A DNA stretch of 51,608 bases from Linderina pennispora (GCF_002104995.1 NW_024468306.1:1-51608); one strand, 5' to 3'; shown: positions 1 to 10,156, counted from the first letter of the stretch. The notes: generated by a model from the sequence alone, not told the origin. Numbers and translations are program-made.

Positions 1-979
1 TCATTACAATACATGAGGTCGTAAGAGGCACAATACCAGTCATCATGCGCCTTTTAGTATACTTGCTCATGTCTATAGGAAGCTATCCTCAATGTAGAGG
101 TAGCCAGCTGGTTATAATACAAAGTAGCCATGTGTATTGGTCGGGAAATGAAGCACAGAGTCACCAATGCAGCTGGCCAATGGGCTGTATATTCGTAACT
201 AGTACCATTTAAAACAGGCTGCATCATTCAGAAAGATACTGAATTTCATGTTATCTTCAGCTTTATCTCACTAGAAGTCCACAAAAATGGTTGTGATAGT
301 TTGTGATGTGCTAATAGGGGAGTTTAAAGAAGTTTGAATTTCAAAACAAAAGAAAAGGGAGAAAAGAGAATAGATGAGTTGCACAGAGGTGTTTTCAATG
401 TGGCCATCTGTGCAGTTCATCAGAAGCTAGATGCTACCTCTATAGTGTAGGCTGTAGCAGGGCTCTCGTTGGTGCCTGGCCTGCGGTCACCTGGTTCGAC
501 TGACATGTCGACGTCAGGGACAGCTGTGGTGGGCGCGCAACACTACTGTTATGATAATATAGAGCACATAAGATATGGGTATTTCTGTACATGTTATTGA
601 AAGATTTGAATTACGGAACAAGAGAATAAAACAGGAAGGGTCAATAAAATTACAAGCGCCGCACACTGCCCCTTTTGAGTATTTCGTTCTTGCATAGTAT
701 CTGAGCGCAGCAGCTAAACCAGGGCAGCAGGCTGCGATTGTAGTGATCACAAGTCTCAGTTCGATTCCTCAATTGGCTCAACACTAGAACTATTCTGGTT
801 ATCGGCCAAGGTGATGGCTGACATGATATTGTCTTGCAGAACAACTTGAGCCACACAACAAGACTAAAGAACATTTGTTAGAATATCTAATGATGAATTG
901 AACTATCATGATCGCTTTCGAGAGGGAGCATCACCAATACTACTTGTGGTTAATTCAGTCTTAATGTCATCATGTGTAA
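1..979. other. Intergenic stretch, no gene recognised
   Basis: Only short, low-quality open frames occur on either strand and none has a recognisable motif or a plausible splice chain. The segment is outside the inverted duplication, which starts at about 980. I see no RNA gene that folds convincingly here. Confidence 0.5.
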
Positions 980-1138
980 TATCCAAGGAGCAGGAGGTTC
1001 TGGGGTTATATTAGCGGCAGAGTGCAAGAATGCAGTGTCAAGCGTACTGCTCCACTGTTCAATTCCTTTATGTATACATTATTTCCCACTAATTTCAGCA
1101 GTTGATCGGCTCAGAGCCTCGGCTCGATCCAGATAAGC

Positions 1139-1220
1139 GTCAGTGTGTCCGAGTGGTTAAGGAGACAGACTCGAAATCTGTTGGGCTCTGCCCGCACAGG
1201 TTCAAATCCTGTCGCTGACG
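1139..1220 (+). tRNA. tRNA-Ser(CGA), left copy
   Basis: An 82-nt class II tRNA with a long variable arm. The acceptor stem GTCAGTG pairs with CGCTGAC at the 3' end, with one G-U. The anticodon loop CTCGAAA gives anticodon CGA at 1172-1174, reading UCG. The T arm contains GGTTCAAATCC. A Pol III terminator TTTT follows at 1225-1228. An identical gene lies in the other arm of the inverted duplication. Confidence 0.96.
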
Positions 1221-1521
1221 ATTCTTTTGCCCATTCCTTTTGCCGCCCCACCCCGGCCTCGGCAATCCTCACTCCCCGAGTGCTGACCAAGTCACGCCCT
1301 CACATGTTTTTGCTGCTGCTTTTGGCGGACCGCCGGCGATTCCTAAGCCGGCCGGGTCACGCTTCCCACCACCACACCGCAAGCCACTGTCCCCAGCCCC
1401 CCCCCGACGCCTTATGTAAAGGCTGCTGCTTGTGCTGCCAGCTGCGTATTTATTGCGCTCCAACCCACATGGAACGAAGCGCCTGCCTCACCTTGTCCTC
1501 CACTCCAACCATGCTCCAACC

Positions 1522-3459
1522 ATGCTCCAACCACTCGTATCTACCATTTACTTTGCTGCTCTGTCCTGTGCGCTTATCTCCCAGCCACAGCAGCGACAGC
1601 TCTCCACGCCAGCCAAGCCGTTCAGCCCTGCTCTCAGCCACAGACAGCCATTTACTGTCTACGAGACTCCTCTGTCTCTGAACCCCATTGCAAGCCCTAC
1701 CACCTTTTCCTCGTCGCTTGCCCACAGCGACCCCTTGCTGCTGCAGAGCATGTCGATTGCTGCCACTTATCTGCACCAGAAGCATGGCATCCAACTGGAC
1801 AGCATCCACATCACCGATGCATACACCGACACTGCTACAGGGCTAACACATGTCTACATGGTCCAGACCCACGATGGCCTGCATGTCACCAATGCCGTAG
1901 CAAACGTCAACATTGACAAGAATGGACGTGTCATTTCGTCTGGCCATTCATTTACTCCTGGGCCTCTGGCTAGCAACAATGCCGACTTTTCATCAGCTGC
2001 TCTCTCAACAGACTCTGCCAGAGCGGCCCTTCTTGCTTTGGCCAACCACATCCAAGCACCACTTGCCGACACTGACCTTGGTGGCATGGCGGCAACCAGC
2101 TTTGACTCATCGTCTGGGCTCACTGTCACGAACTTGCCTGCACACTTTGCCATCGATGGAACTGCCCGTATTACCTCTGCTCTCTTGCAGAATGCTGACG
2201 GCTCAGTATCCAGCGTCTGGCGTGTCAATGCCGAGCAGCAGGACCACTGGTGGACTGCAAGCATCGACACCTCTTCGCACAATGTGCTCGCCCTCTACGA
2301 CTGGTACTCGCAGTCTGAATCATACAATGTCTATGCCAAGGATGTGCTGTCTCCTGAAGATGGCAAGCACACACTGGTTGCTGACCCGGCAAGCAAGGAT
2401 GCCAGTCCAAAGGGCTGGGTCACCAAGGGCTCGACCTACGGCAACAATGTCTGGGCACAGTCCAACCCAACCGGTGGCTCGACATGGCAGACAAACCACC
2501 GCCCGAAAGCTGGCCCCGGCAATGTGTTCGATTTTCCCCTCAACTTGTCGCAGCCACCAGAGTCGTACATTGACGCAGCTATTGTGCAGCTGTTCTATAC
2601 CAACAACATCATGCACGATCTGTCCTACATCTACGGCTTTGATGAGGCTGCAGGCAACTTCCAGGATGAGAACTTTAGCGGCAGAGGGGTTGGCGGGGAT
2701 GGCGTCATTGCCAATGCCCAGGACGGCTCTGGCACCAACAATGCCAACTTTGCCACGCCTCCCGATGGCCAGCGTCCGCGCATGCGTATGTATACATGGA
2801 CCCAGACTATGCCAAACCGCGACGGCGACTTTGAGCAGGACATTGTAGCACACGAGTTCACCCATGGAATCTCGAACCGGCTGACAGGTGGGCCCGCCAA
2901 TACCGACTGCCTGAATGATGGCGAGTCGGGTGGCATGGGCGAGGGGTGGAGCGATGCAGTGTCGACTATCCTGCGCCTCAAGAGCACTGATACACATGAC
3001 GCTGACCTCGTGCTGGGCCACTATGTGTACACCAAGGGGATTCGCAACTATCCGTACTCAACCAGCATGGACACCAACCCATCAACATACAGCTACCTCG
3101 ACCGCATGGACTACCAGGAAGTGCATGCCATCGGCGAGGTGTGGGCTGAAATTCTGTATGAAGTGATGTGGGCGCTGATTGACAAGAATGGCTTTGCCGA
3201 TGACATCTTTGCCCACGACCTGACCAAGGGCAACTCCATCATGCTCCAGATCCTGCTTGACGGGATGAAGCTGCAGCCGTGCAACCCAACGTTTATCGAT
3301 GCACGCAATGCCATAATTCAGGCCGAGCAGAATCTGACTGGTGGCAAGAACAGGTGCGAGATCTGGGGTGCATTTGCCAAGCGCGGACTTGGTGTCAATG
3401 CACCAGGTGGTGGATGGGGCAGGCATACCGATGACAGCAGTGTTCCTGATGGGTGCTAG
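1522..3459 (+). CDS. Fungalysin, secreted M36 zinc metallopeptidase (left copy)
   Basis: A 645-residue secreted zinc endopeptidase of family M36, made as a prepropeptide and expected to act outside the cell on proteins such as elastin or collagen. The ATG at 1522 is chosen over an in-frame ATG at 1432 because it places a hydrophobic signal peptide (MLQPLVSTIYFAALSCALIS) at the N-terminus. An FTP/PepSY-like propeptide covers roughly residues 60-270. The catalytic motif HEFTH is at residues 444-448, and the third zinc ligand is in GMGEGWSD (Glu about 474). Both are typical of fungalysins, and the length fits the family. It lies between tRNA-Ser and tRNA-Phe. The second copy at 23681-25618 differs at three residues, all upstream of residue 170. 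No intron is needed. Confidence 0.93.
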   Translation: MLQPLVSTIYFAALSCALISQPQQRQLSTPAKPFSPALSHRQPFTVYETPLSLNPIASPTTFSSSLAHSDPLLLQSMSIAATYLHQKHGIQLDSIHITDAYTDTATGLTHVYMVQTHDGLHVTNAVANVNIDKNGRVISSGHSFTPGPLASNNADFSSAALSTDSARAALLALANHIQAPLADTDLGGMAATSFDSSSGLTVTNLPAHFAIDGTARITSALLQNADGSVSSVWRVNAEQQDHWWTASIDTSSHNVLALYDWYSQSESYNVYAKDVLSPEDGKHTLVADPASKDASPKGWVTKGSTYGNNVWAQSNPTGGSTWQTNHRPKAGPGNVFDFPLNLSQPPESYIDAAIVQLFYTNNIMHDLSYIYGFDEAAGNFQDENFSGRGVGGDGVIANAQDGSGTNNANFATPPDGQRPRMRMYTWTQTMPNRDGDFEQDIVAHEFTHGISNRLTGGPANTDCLNDGESGGMGEGWSDAVSTILRLKSTDTHDADLVLGHYVYTKGIRNYPYSTSMDTNPSTYSYLDRMDYQEVHAIGEVWAEILYEVMWALIDKNGFADDIFAHDLTKGNSIMLQILLDGMKLQPCNPTFIDARNAIIQAEQNLTGGKNRCEIWGAFAKRGLGVNAPGGGWGRHTDDSSVPDGC

Positions 3460-4222
3460 TGGTGAACATGTGCATATGTAAATGTCCCCTCCATTCCACC
3501 TCCATCAGTTTTCAATGCCCATTTATAAACATCGCTTTCCAGCCTTGCAGCTATTTTGTTAACCACACCGTCCATTTCTCAGATGCATCGTTATGCGCCA
3601 TGTGCACAAGCAGTAGAAGGAAGGCTTTGCTTAGAAGTAAGGTGTTTGGCGGCAATGGCTTCCAATCAATTTCGACATTTCATTGTGGTATTGTCCAGAT
3701 ATTTGGATCTGTGTGTTTTATTATCCAGAAAAATGGCTCTGCTAGGCCCTGCTCATCAGGTATAAATATCACAGCGGCCTGTTGCTAAATGACAGGACCA
3801 TCGTCAAACACCCAGTGCGGTTCCCTATTCCCCATTCCCTATGTTTCTCACTTGAAAGCACTTGCAGCAAAGGCAGATATTCGACTGGTCTTTTCTGCTT
3901 GCCTGTACATAGATTCAGTATCCAGCAGACGAATGGCTTGCCAAACATATCTTATCGGACAAGCGACAGCGAGTTAATGCACATAAATATGTACTGCCAG
4001 TGCCCGAAGCGGCAAGAGGCAACCAATACGATTGCTGGCTCTTGGTCCTCTGAGGGACATGGCATGGGGTTGCCCGAATGACAACAATATGCATGCACAA
4101 TCGACTGAGCAAAAAGCAAACGTGGCATGGATGAGCACCACCGGTTGGGGCAAACCAGTGTGTCGAGCACTGGGACGATCCAAAAGAGTATGGCGATCTG
4201 GCGAGCAAAAATAGATCCGTAG
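3460..4222. other. Non-coding spacer between fungalysin and tRNA-Phe (left arm)
   Basis: The interval holds the fungalysin 3' flank and about 700 bp without a recognisable gene. Short open frames are present, but they are preserved in the other arm only because the whole DNA is duplicated, so conservation there is not evidence for coding. Confidence 0.6.
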
Positions 4223-4295
4223 TGGGGCTTCCGTGGATCGAACACGGTGCCTTATGAACTTCAGTCATACGCTCTCCCAGATGAGCTAAAGCCCC
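4223..4295 (-). tRNA. tRNA-Phe(GAA), left copy
   Basis: A 73-nt tRNA on the minus strand. The acceptor GGGGCTT pairs with AAGCCCC and the discriminator is A. The D arm reads TTTAGCTCATCTGGGAGAGC, and the anticodon loop CTGAAGT gives GAA. The T arm contains GTTCGATCC. A T5 Pol III terminator (A5 on the plus strand) lies at 4207-4211. There is an identical copy at 22845-22917. Confidence 0.96.
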
Positions 4296-4562
4296 AGAAC
4301 CGTCGAAACTGGAGTCCGATTAGGCCTTAGATTCTGGATTCCTCCGAAAACAAAAGCATATATATTCTTATTCGTCAACTCCACCTTTGTTATCATCACT
4401 TTTCTCTTCCACCTGACGAATCTTGATGGGCTTTCGTCACAAGAGGGCAATGCTGCATACCTAGTATTTTCATTATGTCGTGTATGTGGATACCTATGAT
4501 CCACATTAGTGGCTGTTTGATATCTACCCATTTGAAGTATCTATAAATAAAACAGCCACATC

Positions 4563-7500
4563 TTACAAATCATCCAACATCCTGTGCTCGAATTCGCCAA
4601 GCTCCGGTGGCAGATCTGTCTCGGGAGGAGTTAGAATGACAGTTACTGAGGGAAACTCTGGATCGGCAAACTTCTTCAGATACAGCTCATATACCCTGCG
4701 CAGATCCTCCTGCTTGACAGCGCCCAGATGCTTTTTGCGCCATAGATCATACATGGCCGCTGATTCGAAACCGCAAATGTTGCTTGTAATGCAGTTGGCA
4801 ACAACGCTATCAGGCGTGGATTCCAACGAGGCATTGCTGTACACGATTGACGAGCGAGTCATGTTGATTTCAAAGTCGGTGACGTGCTCGCCCCAGTCTT
4901 CATCAAGTGAGGCCACAAGGGACTGCATTTCCATGATGGCTTTGGGAGCGTCAGAGGCGCTGCTGCAGTCGAACACGAGCATGCCCGTCCACATATACTG
5001 CTGGAAAAATGCGCCATACGCATAGCCCTTGCCTCGGATCGCATTGTACAGAGGGCCGTCGGAGCGCTGGAGCAAGGCAACTAGCATTTCGAGCGCGTAA
5101 AAATCAATGGCAGGAAGCTCCGCCAACTGCTCGGCAAATGGACGTGTGCTGGTTGGCTGACGGTACAAGTTGCAGTGGAATGAGATCTGGACATTGGATG
5201 CCTGTAGAGTAGGCATTGTGACTTGCACACGCAGGGGCTTGGCTAGATCAGGGAACCTGATGTGACGCGGGAATGGGAATGGGCATGCGGACAGGTCAAC
5301 GTCGTTGCATAGGGAGCTGCGGGGATTCTGACCCACAAACTTTTCAAAGCAGTTCTGCCACTTGCGACCAAACTCGCCAATAAACTCCATGCTGGTATTT
5401 CTGTGGCCCTGTGGCGCGCTGAGCGACATGAACCCGCCGCTGGTATTGATAACAAACTCCTGGATCAGGTTCAGCTTCTCCACAGCACTCATGTTTCCTG
5501 CCTTGAGCTCCTCGATGACTCTACGAAGCACGCGATCCTGCTCAAACAGACTGATGTGGTTGTCGATCCAACGAGGGCATCCTTCACGGTCCTGCGTAGT
5601 GAAAAGCGTAGTAACTGGAACCACCATCTGGTCGCCATTGCGTTTTAGATCAACAATCTCGCTGAGTAAGTTCTGCGCGACTGTCAGGATACGCTCGACT
5701 GCGAAGTCAGCAAACATCATTGCGTAGATGATGCTTTGTGTAGCCTCCTGCAGCTTGTCCTGTGGCGAACGAACGTAAATGTTGAACAGCTCGTCGAGCC
5801 AGCTGCATGAAAACCTCTCGTTTTGGTACCCAATCGCCGCACCGTTGAGCGTGGTAATGTCGGCAAGGTGGTTATCAACTCGACATAGTCAATCCGATGC
5901 TCAGTTTCTGTCTCCCTTCCATCAGCACCATATGGTACACCCGCTGGAAGGACTAGGTCGGTCCCAAGAAGTAGCTCCTGGAAAAGCACAAGGTATGCAC
6001 GCAGCTCATCAGGCAGGTTAGTGAGCGGGACATGCAGTTTGAACTCAGGGAATTCCGAATCAACCTCGACCAGCTGAACAACCTTGGCTGGGCCGACAGG
6101 GGTATCTAGCTTGATCACGGAGTGGTTATGCGGCAGTCCACTGATCCGCGAGGCATCAGGAATCGGGATGCTATACTTCAGCTTGTCTGAAATATTGACC
6201 TTATTCGCCTCAACGGCTGCATCGATCTCTCTTGTATGCTCGTTCTTGTCGGCGATAGACTGCTCATTCCTGAGCTCAATCTCTTGGCGCTCTGCCTCCA
6301 GCTGCCTGTTCAGTTCAGCATCTGGAACCATGGCGACGTGGTACATGGGCTCATCAATGAGCCACTGGAGTAGATCAAGCCAGAACCCGATGGGCTTTTG
6401 AGCCAGCCTATCAATGACGTCGAACACGCGAGCACGGGTGCCAATATGCGCACAATTACTGGGAGAGAAGTGGGCGGCGACGACATCGGGCAAAATCACT
6501 TCTTGCATCACGTCGAGTGGACTGTCCTCGATGTTGGCAGCGAGCTTCTGACGGAACCGCTTGGTTGCTTCAGCCATTGCAGCCCGGTTACCGTCGAACT
6601 GCGAGTCGTGGATCCGTTGGAGCTCCTCAATAAGCAGGCGCTCAAAGTGCCCCTCAGCGAACAACATAGGGATATCTGGATCATGGTAGTCCTCCTCTTC
6701 GCTCTCTTCGTCATCGTGCCCATGGTCGTCATCGTGCCCATGGTCGTCATCGTCGTAGCTGTCGTCGTGGTCGTCGTCATGGGAATCCACATTGGGGTTA
6801 TTCGGGTCGGAGTAAGGAACACTGGAAAACGTCAGGGTGATGGAGCTCGGCAGCGTCATCCGCACATCGGCATACAGGTACCCGGCCAGCGGCGCTGGGC
6901 GCTCAACAAACCGCTGGGCGAGCGGGCTTGACGCGTTATCAGCCAGATATGCCATCAGGATCTCGATCGCCGTTACAGTCTCCACATTCCCGGAGAGGGG
7001 ACCACGCCAGCCAAATGCAAACGATCCAAAGTCTGCCTCTGCCGAAGGGAACTTCACATACTCGAACCGCTTTTCCGAGGTAGGCATGGAGCAGTTCATG
7101 GGCTCGCGCGAGTCGCAGCCCTGACTGGCCACAAGGTCAGTGGGCAGGTTCTGGATCACATTCTCGAAGGTGTCGCTGAATGAGCCGATCAGAACCACCG
7201 TGGCATTATTGGCATCGTAGAATCTGCGGTGGTACTCGGTGATCTCTTTGTTTGTCAGCATTGCAATATCCTTGGTCAGGCCGCCGGTTTCAAAGCTGTA
7301 GGTTGAATCATCGGCAAACATCAGCCGGCGAAGACTCAGATCCATCAGATCCTCCTCGCTGTTCTCGCGCGCGACCATCTCGCTGAACACCACGCCCTGC
7401 TCCTTGCCCGTCGCGTCAAAGTGGTACACTTCGGTGATAAACTGGCTGTCGGTCAGCAGCGGGTGCAGAACATGGTCGAGGAACACCGGCAGAACATTGG

Positions 7501-7873
7501 CAACCGCCTCCTCGCCTGCTGTCGTAAGCGTATAGCACGTGTGGTCCTCTGCCGTCCACGCGTTGGTACCGATCGAGAAACTGCAGTTGGCCAGTGCGTC
7601 CAGGTAGCCGCGATGCGGGTGGCGCAAGGAGCCGCAGAACACAAGGTGCTCCAGCGTGTGCGGTAGGCCCTTGTTGTCCTTGGCAATTGTTGGCACATAA
7701 ATGTTCATTGAGCACAGTGGGCCTGGCACGCGGCACAGCACTACGCGCATTTTGTTCTCGCAATGCCTGTAGACCGTGGTGCGGAACCCACCGTTGCTCG
7801 TGCCGCTCTGAAAGACGAAGTCCTCGCCTTCACGAACAAACAGCTCTTCTGCTTGCATCGACTTGACCGGCAT
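4563..7873 (-). pseudogene. M16-family (insulinase/YOL098C-like) metallopeptidase with one frameshift
   Basis: The open frame from the ATG at 7873 carries the inverted zinc motif HTLEH (HxxEH, residues 72-76) and a downstream Glu in VVFSEM (about residue 165), the usual M16 zinc ligands. It continues through the second M16 domain to about 5880, where the protein-like sequence moves to another frame and runs to a stop at 4563. Together about 1100 residues, the length of the YOL098C/M16C group. In the region after 5880 the second frame reads ...NHLADITTLNG..., which is protein-like, while the first degenerates and stops. This is a single-base shift rather than an intron, since there are no GT-AG signals and no gap. 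A residue stretch near 360-400 is very rich in Asp and His. The gene could be a recent pseudogene or a sequencing error. No mitochondrial presequence is evident. Confidence 0.85.
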
Positions 7874-8200
7874 TGTTGGATGTAATGTAAAAAAAGTAGA
7901 ATATATAGTGCAGAAGAAAAAGTTTTCTCTCTCCTTCCATTAAGGGTGTACTTGCTGCGGCTTGCATCTTTCAGTGACCGATCGGCTAATTTAATGCAAA
8001 GTTATGCTGAGGTGACCTGTAGGCATATCTGCACGCTCAAGTACCATGTGCCTTCATGCGCAATGGAGTATTTGGGGCTGCGTATTCAGACATGCAGAAC
8101 CAGCTTTGGCTCTGGCCGACCCATACCACTCCAAAGCCATGGCGCTATGGACGAGTATACCGTATATTGAAAAGAACGCAATGCTAGCTAATAAAGCATT
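7874..8200. other. Intergenic: M16 promoter side and RTA1 3' flank
   Basis: A 327-bp gap between two minus-strand genes. AT-rich sequence with TATATAG-like runs near 7900 could serve the M16 gene. I see nothing else in it. Confidence 0.4.
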
Positions 8201-9121
8201 CTAAGCTTCGAGTTTAGATGCAGTGCCGGCAGCTACCAGGTCGGTAGACGAGTCGGTTAGGGCCTTGTTGCGCACAAAATTGTGCCCGATAAACCAGAGA
8301 CAGTAAATAGCAAAGGTCATGAAAATGAAAATGGTATCGAACACATAGAATGCCCATTCTGCCCTATACACCGGGCTCGCATACCCATCGGCAAACTCGG
8401 CAACGCGGTAGATTGATCTCAAGTATAGCACCACTGTGGTCCCAACCACCACCCGCATGACCTTAGTCTTCGCTTCCGCCCCATCCCTATCATGCTTGCC
8501 CGTAGAGACAACGTACTCTGCGCGGCACCAAACATACACAGCGATGAAAAAGAAACAAGCGAAAAACACCAGCTGCACGCACAGCCCGATCAGCGCAATA
8601 GCCTTGGCAGGCGTCTGCAGGGACTCCGAGGTGGACATGCCGCCGCCGGTCCCTTGCATGGCGATCGAGAACAGGTCGCTGGCGAAAAAGAACCAGGTGA
8701 CGAAACGAGGGCGCAGCCAAAACCGCCTAGGTTCGACATTGGAGGTGCGGATGATCTCGCCCAGTGTCTTGTAATTCACCAAGGCCAGGGCGTTGGGCGG
8801 TAGGAGCAGGAACAGGGTCATTAGTACGAACAGGCCGAATGTTGTATGGTAGACGCAGGCGGTGCGGAAGCCGTAGCCGAGACATTCGGCTAGTGCAGTG
8901 CCGGATAGTATATAGAGCCAACGCTGGGCACCCGCCCGATGGGTCTGGATTGCTAGCACGATGGTGGTCAGGAGGTAGGCGGCAGCGGCGATTTCCGGTG
9001 CGGTGTTTATTGGAAAGTATGTGAAGTATACGAGCCGCCCGTCGGCATCGCTAGGGAGATGGTAGTAGTCTACTGGGCCAGTGGCGGTTGCCAGGTCGGC
9101 GCCAACCGGTATGTCGGACAT
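8201..9121 (-). CDS. RTA1-like 7TM membrane protein
   Basis: A 306-residue polytopic membrane protein with about seven hydrophobic segments. Family landmarks of the RTA1 group (lipid-translocating exporter-like, fungi only) are visible: an E-x-LGYGFR stretch after the second helix, FFFASDLFSIAMQGTGGGM in the middle, and a Trp/Arg-rich loop before the sixth helix. Known members (RTA1, RSB1, PUG1) sit in the plasma membrane and affect resistance to 7-aminocholesterol or sphingoid-base export. The substrate of this one cannot be inferred. The ATG at 9121 is the first in frame and gives a short polar N-terminus before helix 1. Length is within the usual 280-350 range. There are no introns. Confidence 0.85.
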   Translation of the reverse strand: MSDIPVGADLATATGPVDYYHLPSDADGRLVYFTYFPINTAPEIAAAAYLLTTIVLAIQTHRAGAQRWLYILSGTALAECLGYGFRTACVYHTTFGLFVLMTLFLLLPPNALALVNYKTLGEIIRTSNVEPRRFWLRPRFVTWFFFASDLFSIAMQGTGGGMSTSESLQTPAKAIALIGLCVQLVFFACFFFIAVYVWCRAEYVVSTGKHDRDGAEAKTKVMRVVVGTTVVLYLRSIYRVAEFADGYASPVYRAEWAFYVFDTIFIFMTFAIYCLWFIGHNFVRNKALTDSSTDLVAAGTASKLEA

Positions 9122-9504
9122 TGGTATTTACAAAGGAGAGGCAGGATATTACAAGAAAGGGCTGAAAGAAAGCTGTATTTTTTTTACTGCAAAGCGGGAC
9201 TGCTTGGGATGTTTATATTCTGTGACGGCAGGATTTCGGTCTGTTGCCCAGAGGATCGCATCTTCTCGCTATTCTATCCGCCATACCACCCCAAAGAGTT
9301 CAGACCGTGAGGAGTTTTTCCGCATACAGCTTTGGCTGCTTACTAAAGTCGGCCAAGTCCGAGTCACACACAAACCCCCCAGTATTCATACGGATTAGCC
9401 AAAAACTCCGCCTAGTATGGAACGGGCATTCTGATACTCTTGCGTCGTTGCTTGGCTTCGAGTTTGTTTCTTGGCGCAGCTCAGGAATATGCCAAAAGCT
9501 GCTA
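9122..9504. other. Intergenic, RTA1 upstream region
   Basis: About 380 bp upstream of the RTA1-like gene and downstream of a putative small spliced gene on the same strand. I recognise no element in it. Confidence 0.35.
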
Positions 9505-9800
9505 TTATGAACACTCCACATGTGTAAAAATGTACTCGTCATCAACGAAAATATACAGGCGCTCCGGATTATATCCGTTGTTTGGGTTACCGAAAGTGTA
9601 ATCAATGTAGTGTGGGAACGGAATATCCTGCTCAAACACAGTATTCTACACAAAAGAAACAGGGTTAGAGCGTGTCGATCAACAAAAAAGGCGGTATGCA
9701 AACGTACTCGACGGTCGCCAGAGTATTCGATGCGCGACTCAAAGGCAATATTTCTGCCCTGTAAGCGATCGCTCCACTCGTAGAGTTTGCGTACGTGGTC
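9505..9800 (-). CDS. Putative small spliced gene, 3' part (function unknown)
   Basis: Two stretches join in frame across a textbook fungal intron at 9646-9707 (62 nt): 5' GTACGT, branch-like CTCTAAC, 3' TTTTGTGTAG. The upstream piece (9708 to about 9780) encodes ..WSDRLQGRNIAFESRI.., and the downstream exon (9505-9645) encodes FPHYIDYTFGNPNNGY and ends ..FTHVECS then TAA. The junction is phase 0 on both sides. The composition, aromatic and acidic with no repeats, looks like a real protein. The 5' exon is unresolved. A GTAAGC...TGCTAAC...GAG intron further upstream would leave an exon ending ..VTAGN, but I could not find a convincing ATG. I recognise no family; a small secreted or organellar protein is possible. 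Confidence 0.4.
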
Positions 9801-10156
9801 AAGTGGTTAGCAGGGGTGCAGTTGGCTCGAATGGTACGTATACTGCTGCTTACATTCCCTGCTGTCACTGGCAAATAGAGCAGATACGACCAACATGGCG
9901 CTGGAACAGGTGGTGGATGGTAGCCACATTAATCTTTAGTGAAGCAAGAGAGGTATAAAACTGATACTGAGCAAAGCAGATGCTGCATAGCCTTGGCTCT
10001 ATATCCAAGAGGTGGATCTATATGACCCCTCACAGCAAGGCGGCCATTCTTAATCTCGCCACATGGGGAATGAGCGATATTGTTTAATAAAGTGATCGAG
10101 TAAAAGGAATGACAAGATAACGGAGGCTTTTATATCGGATTGTGCCGCATGCATGC
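9801..10156. other. Intergenic, contains possible 5' exon(s) of the small spliced gene
   Basis: About 350 bp downstream of SEC31. A minus-strand ATG near 10000 opens a hydrophobic, signal-peptide-like short frame, but I could not connect it by splicing. Nothing else is supported. Confidence 0.25.

Larger units (their letters stand above)
980..4340 (+). repeat. Left arm of a large inverted duplication
   Basis: This arm (tRNA-Ser, fungalysin, tRNA-Phe) recurs in reverse complement at about 22800-26163. Paired coordinates sum to 27143 on the outer side of a C/G run and 27140 on the inner side, because that run is 9 bases here and 12 in the other arm. I found about ten substitutions in 3.3 kb, so identity is above 99%. 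The outer edge is sharp at position 980. Beyond the 5' end of tRNA-Phe (4296 onward) similarity drops to roughly 80% over about 45 bp and then stops. Which arm is ancestral cannot be told from the window. Confidence 0.95.

Noticed and set aside
470-510. CCTGCGGTC-type words shared with about 49264-49290
   Set aside because: The match is about 20 bases with mismatches and no extended similarity; chance is sufficient.
440-800. B-box-like GGTTCGACTGAC and AGTTCGATTCC in the left gene-free region
   Set aside because: No matching A-box at tRNA distance and no cloverleaf could be drawn.
1145-1681. Open frame of 178 codons (179 in the right arm) starting inside tRNA-Ser
   Set aside because: It overlaps the tRNA gene and the fungalysin N-terminus in another frame and has low-complexity His/Pro/Ser composition. 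It is kept open in both arms only because the DNA is duplicated.
1913-3021. Long overlapping frames on both strands inside fungalysin (up to 311 codons)
   Set aside because: They are shadows of the GC-rich coding sequence. Residue composition is Pro/Thr/Ser-biased without domains, and the M36 frame is unambiguous.
3915-4268. 117-codon minus frame crossing tRNA-Phe and the spacer
   Set aside because: It reads through the tRNA gene. Similar length in both arms reflects the duplication, not selection.
980-4340. Treating the inverted duplication as a pure assembly artefact
   Set aside because: Scattered substitutions, a homopolymer length difference and distinct flanks on all four ends argue for two real loci, although reads are needed to be sure.
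9783-9845. A-box-like TGGTCAAGTGG and weak B-box-like GGCTCGAAT, suggesting a tRNA
   Set aside because: The boxes are too close and no acceptor or anticodon stem forms. The GTTAGCA part may equally be the TGCTAAC branch point of the small spliced gene on the other strand.
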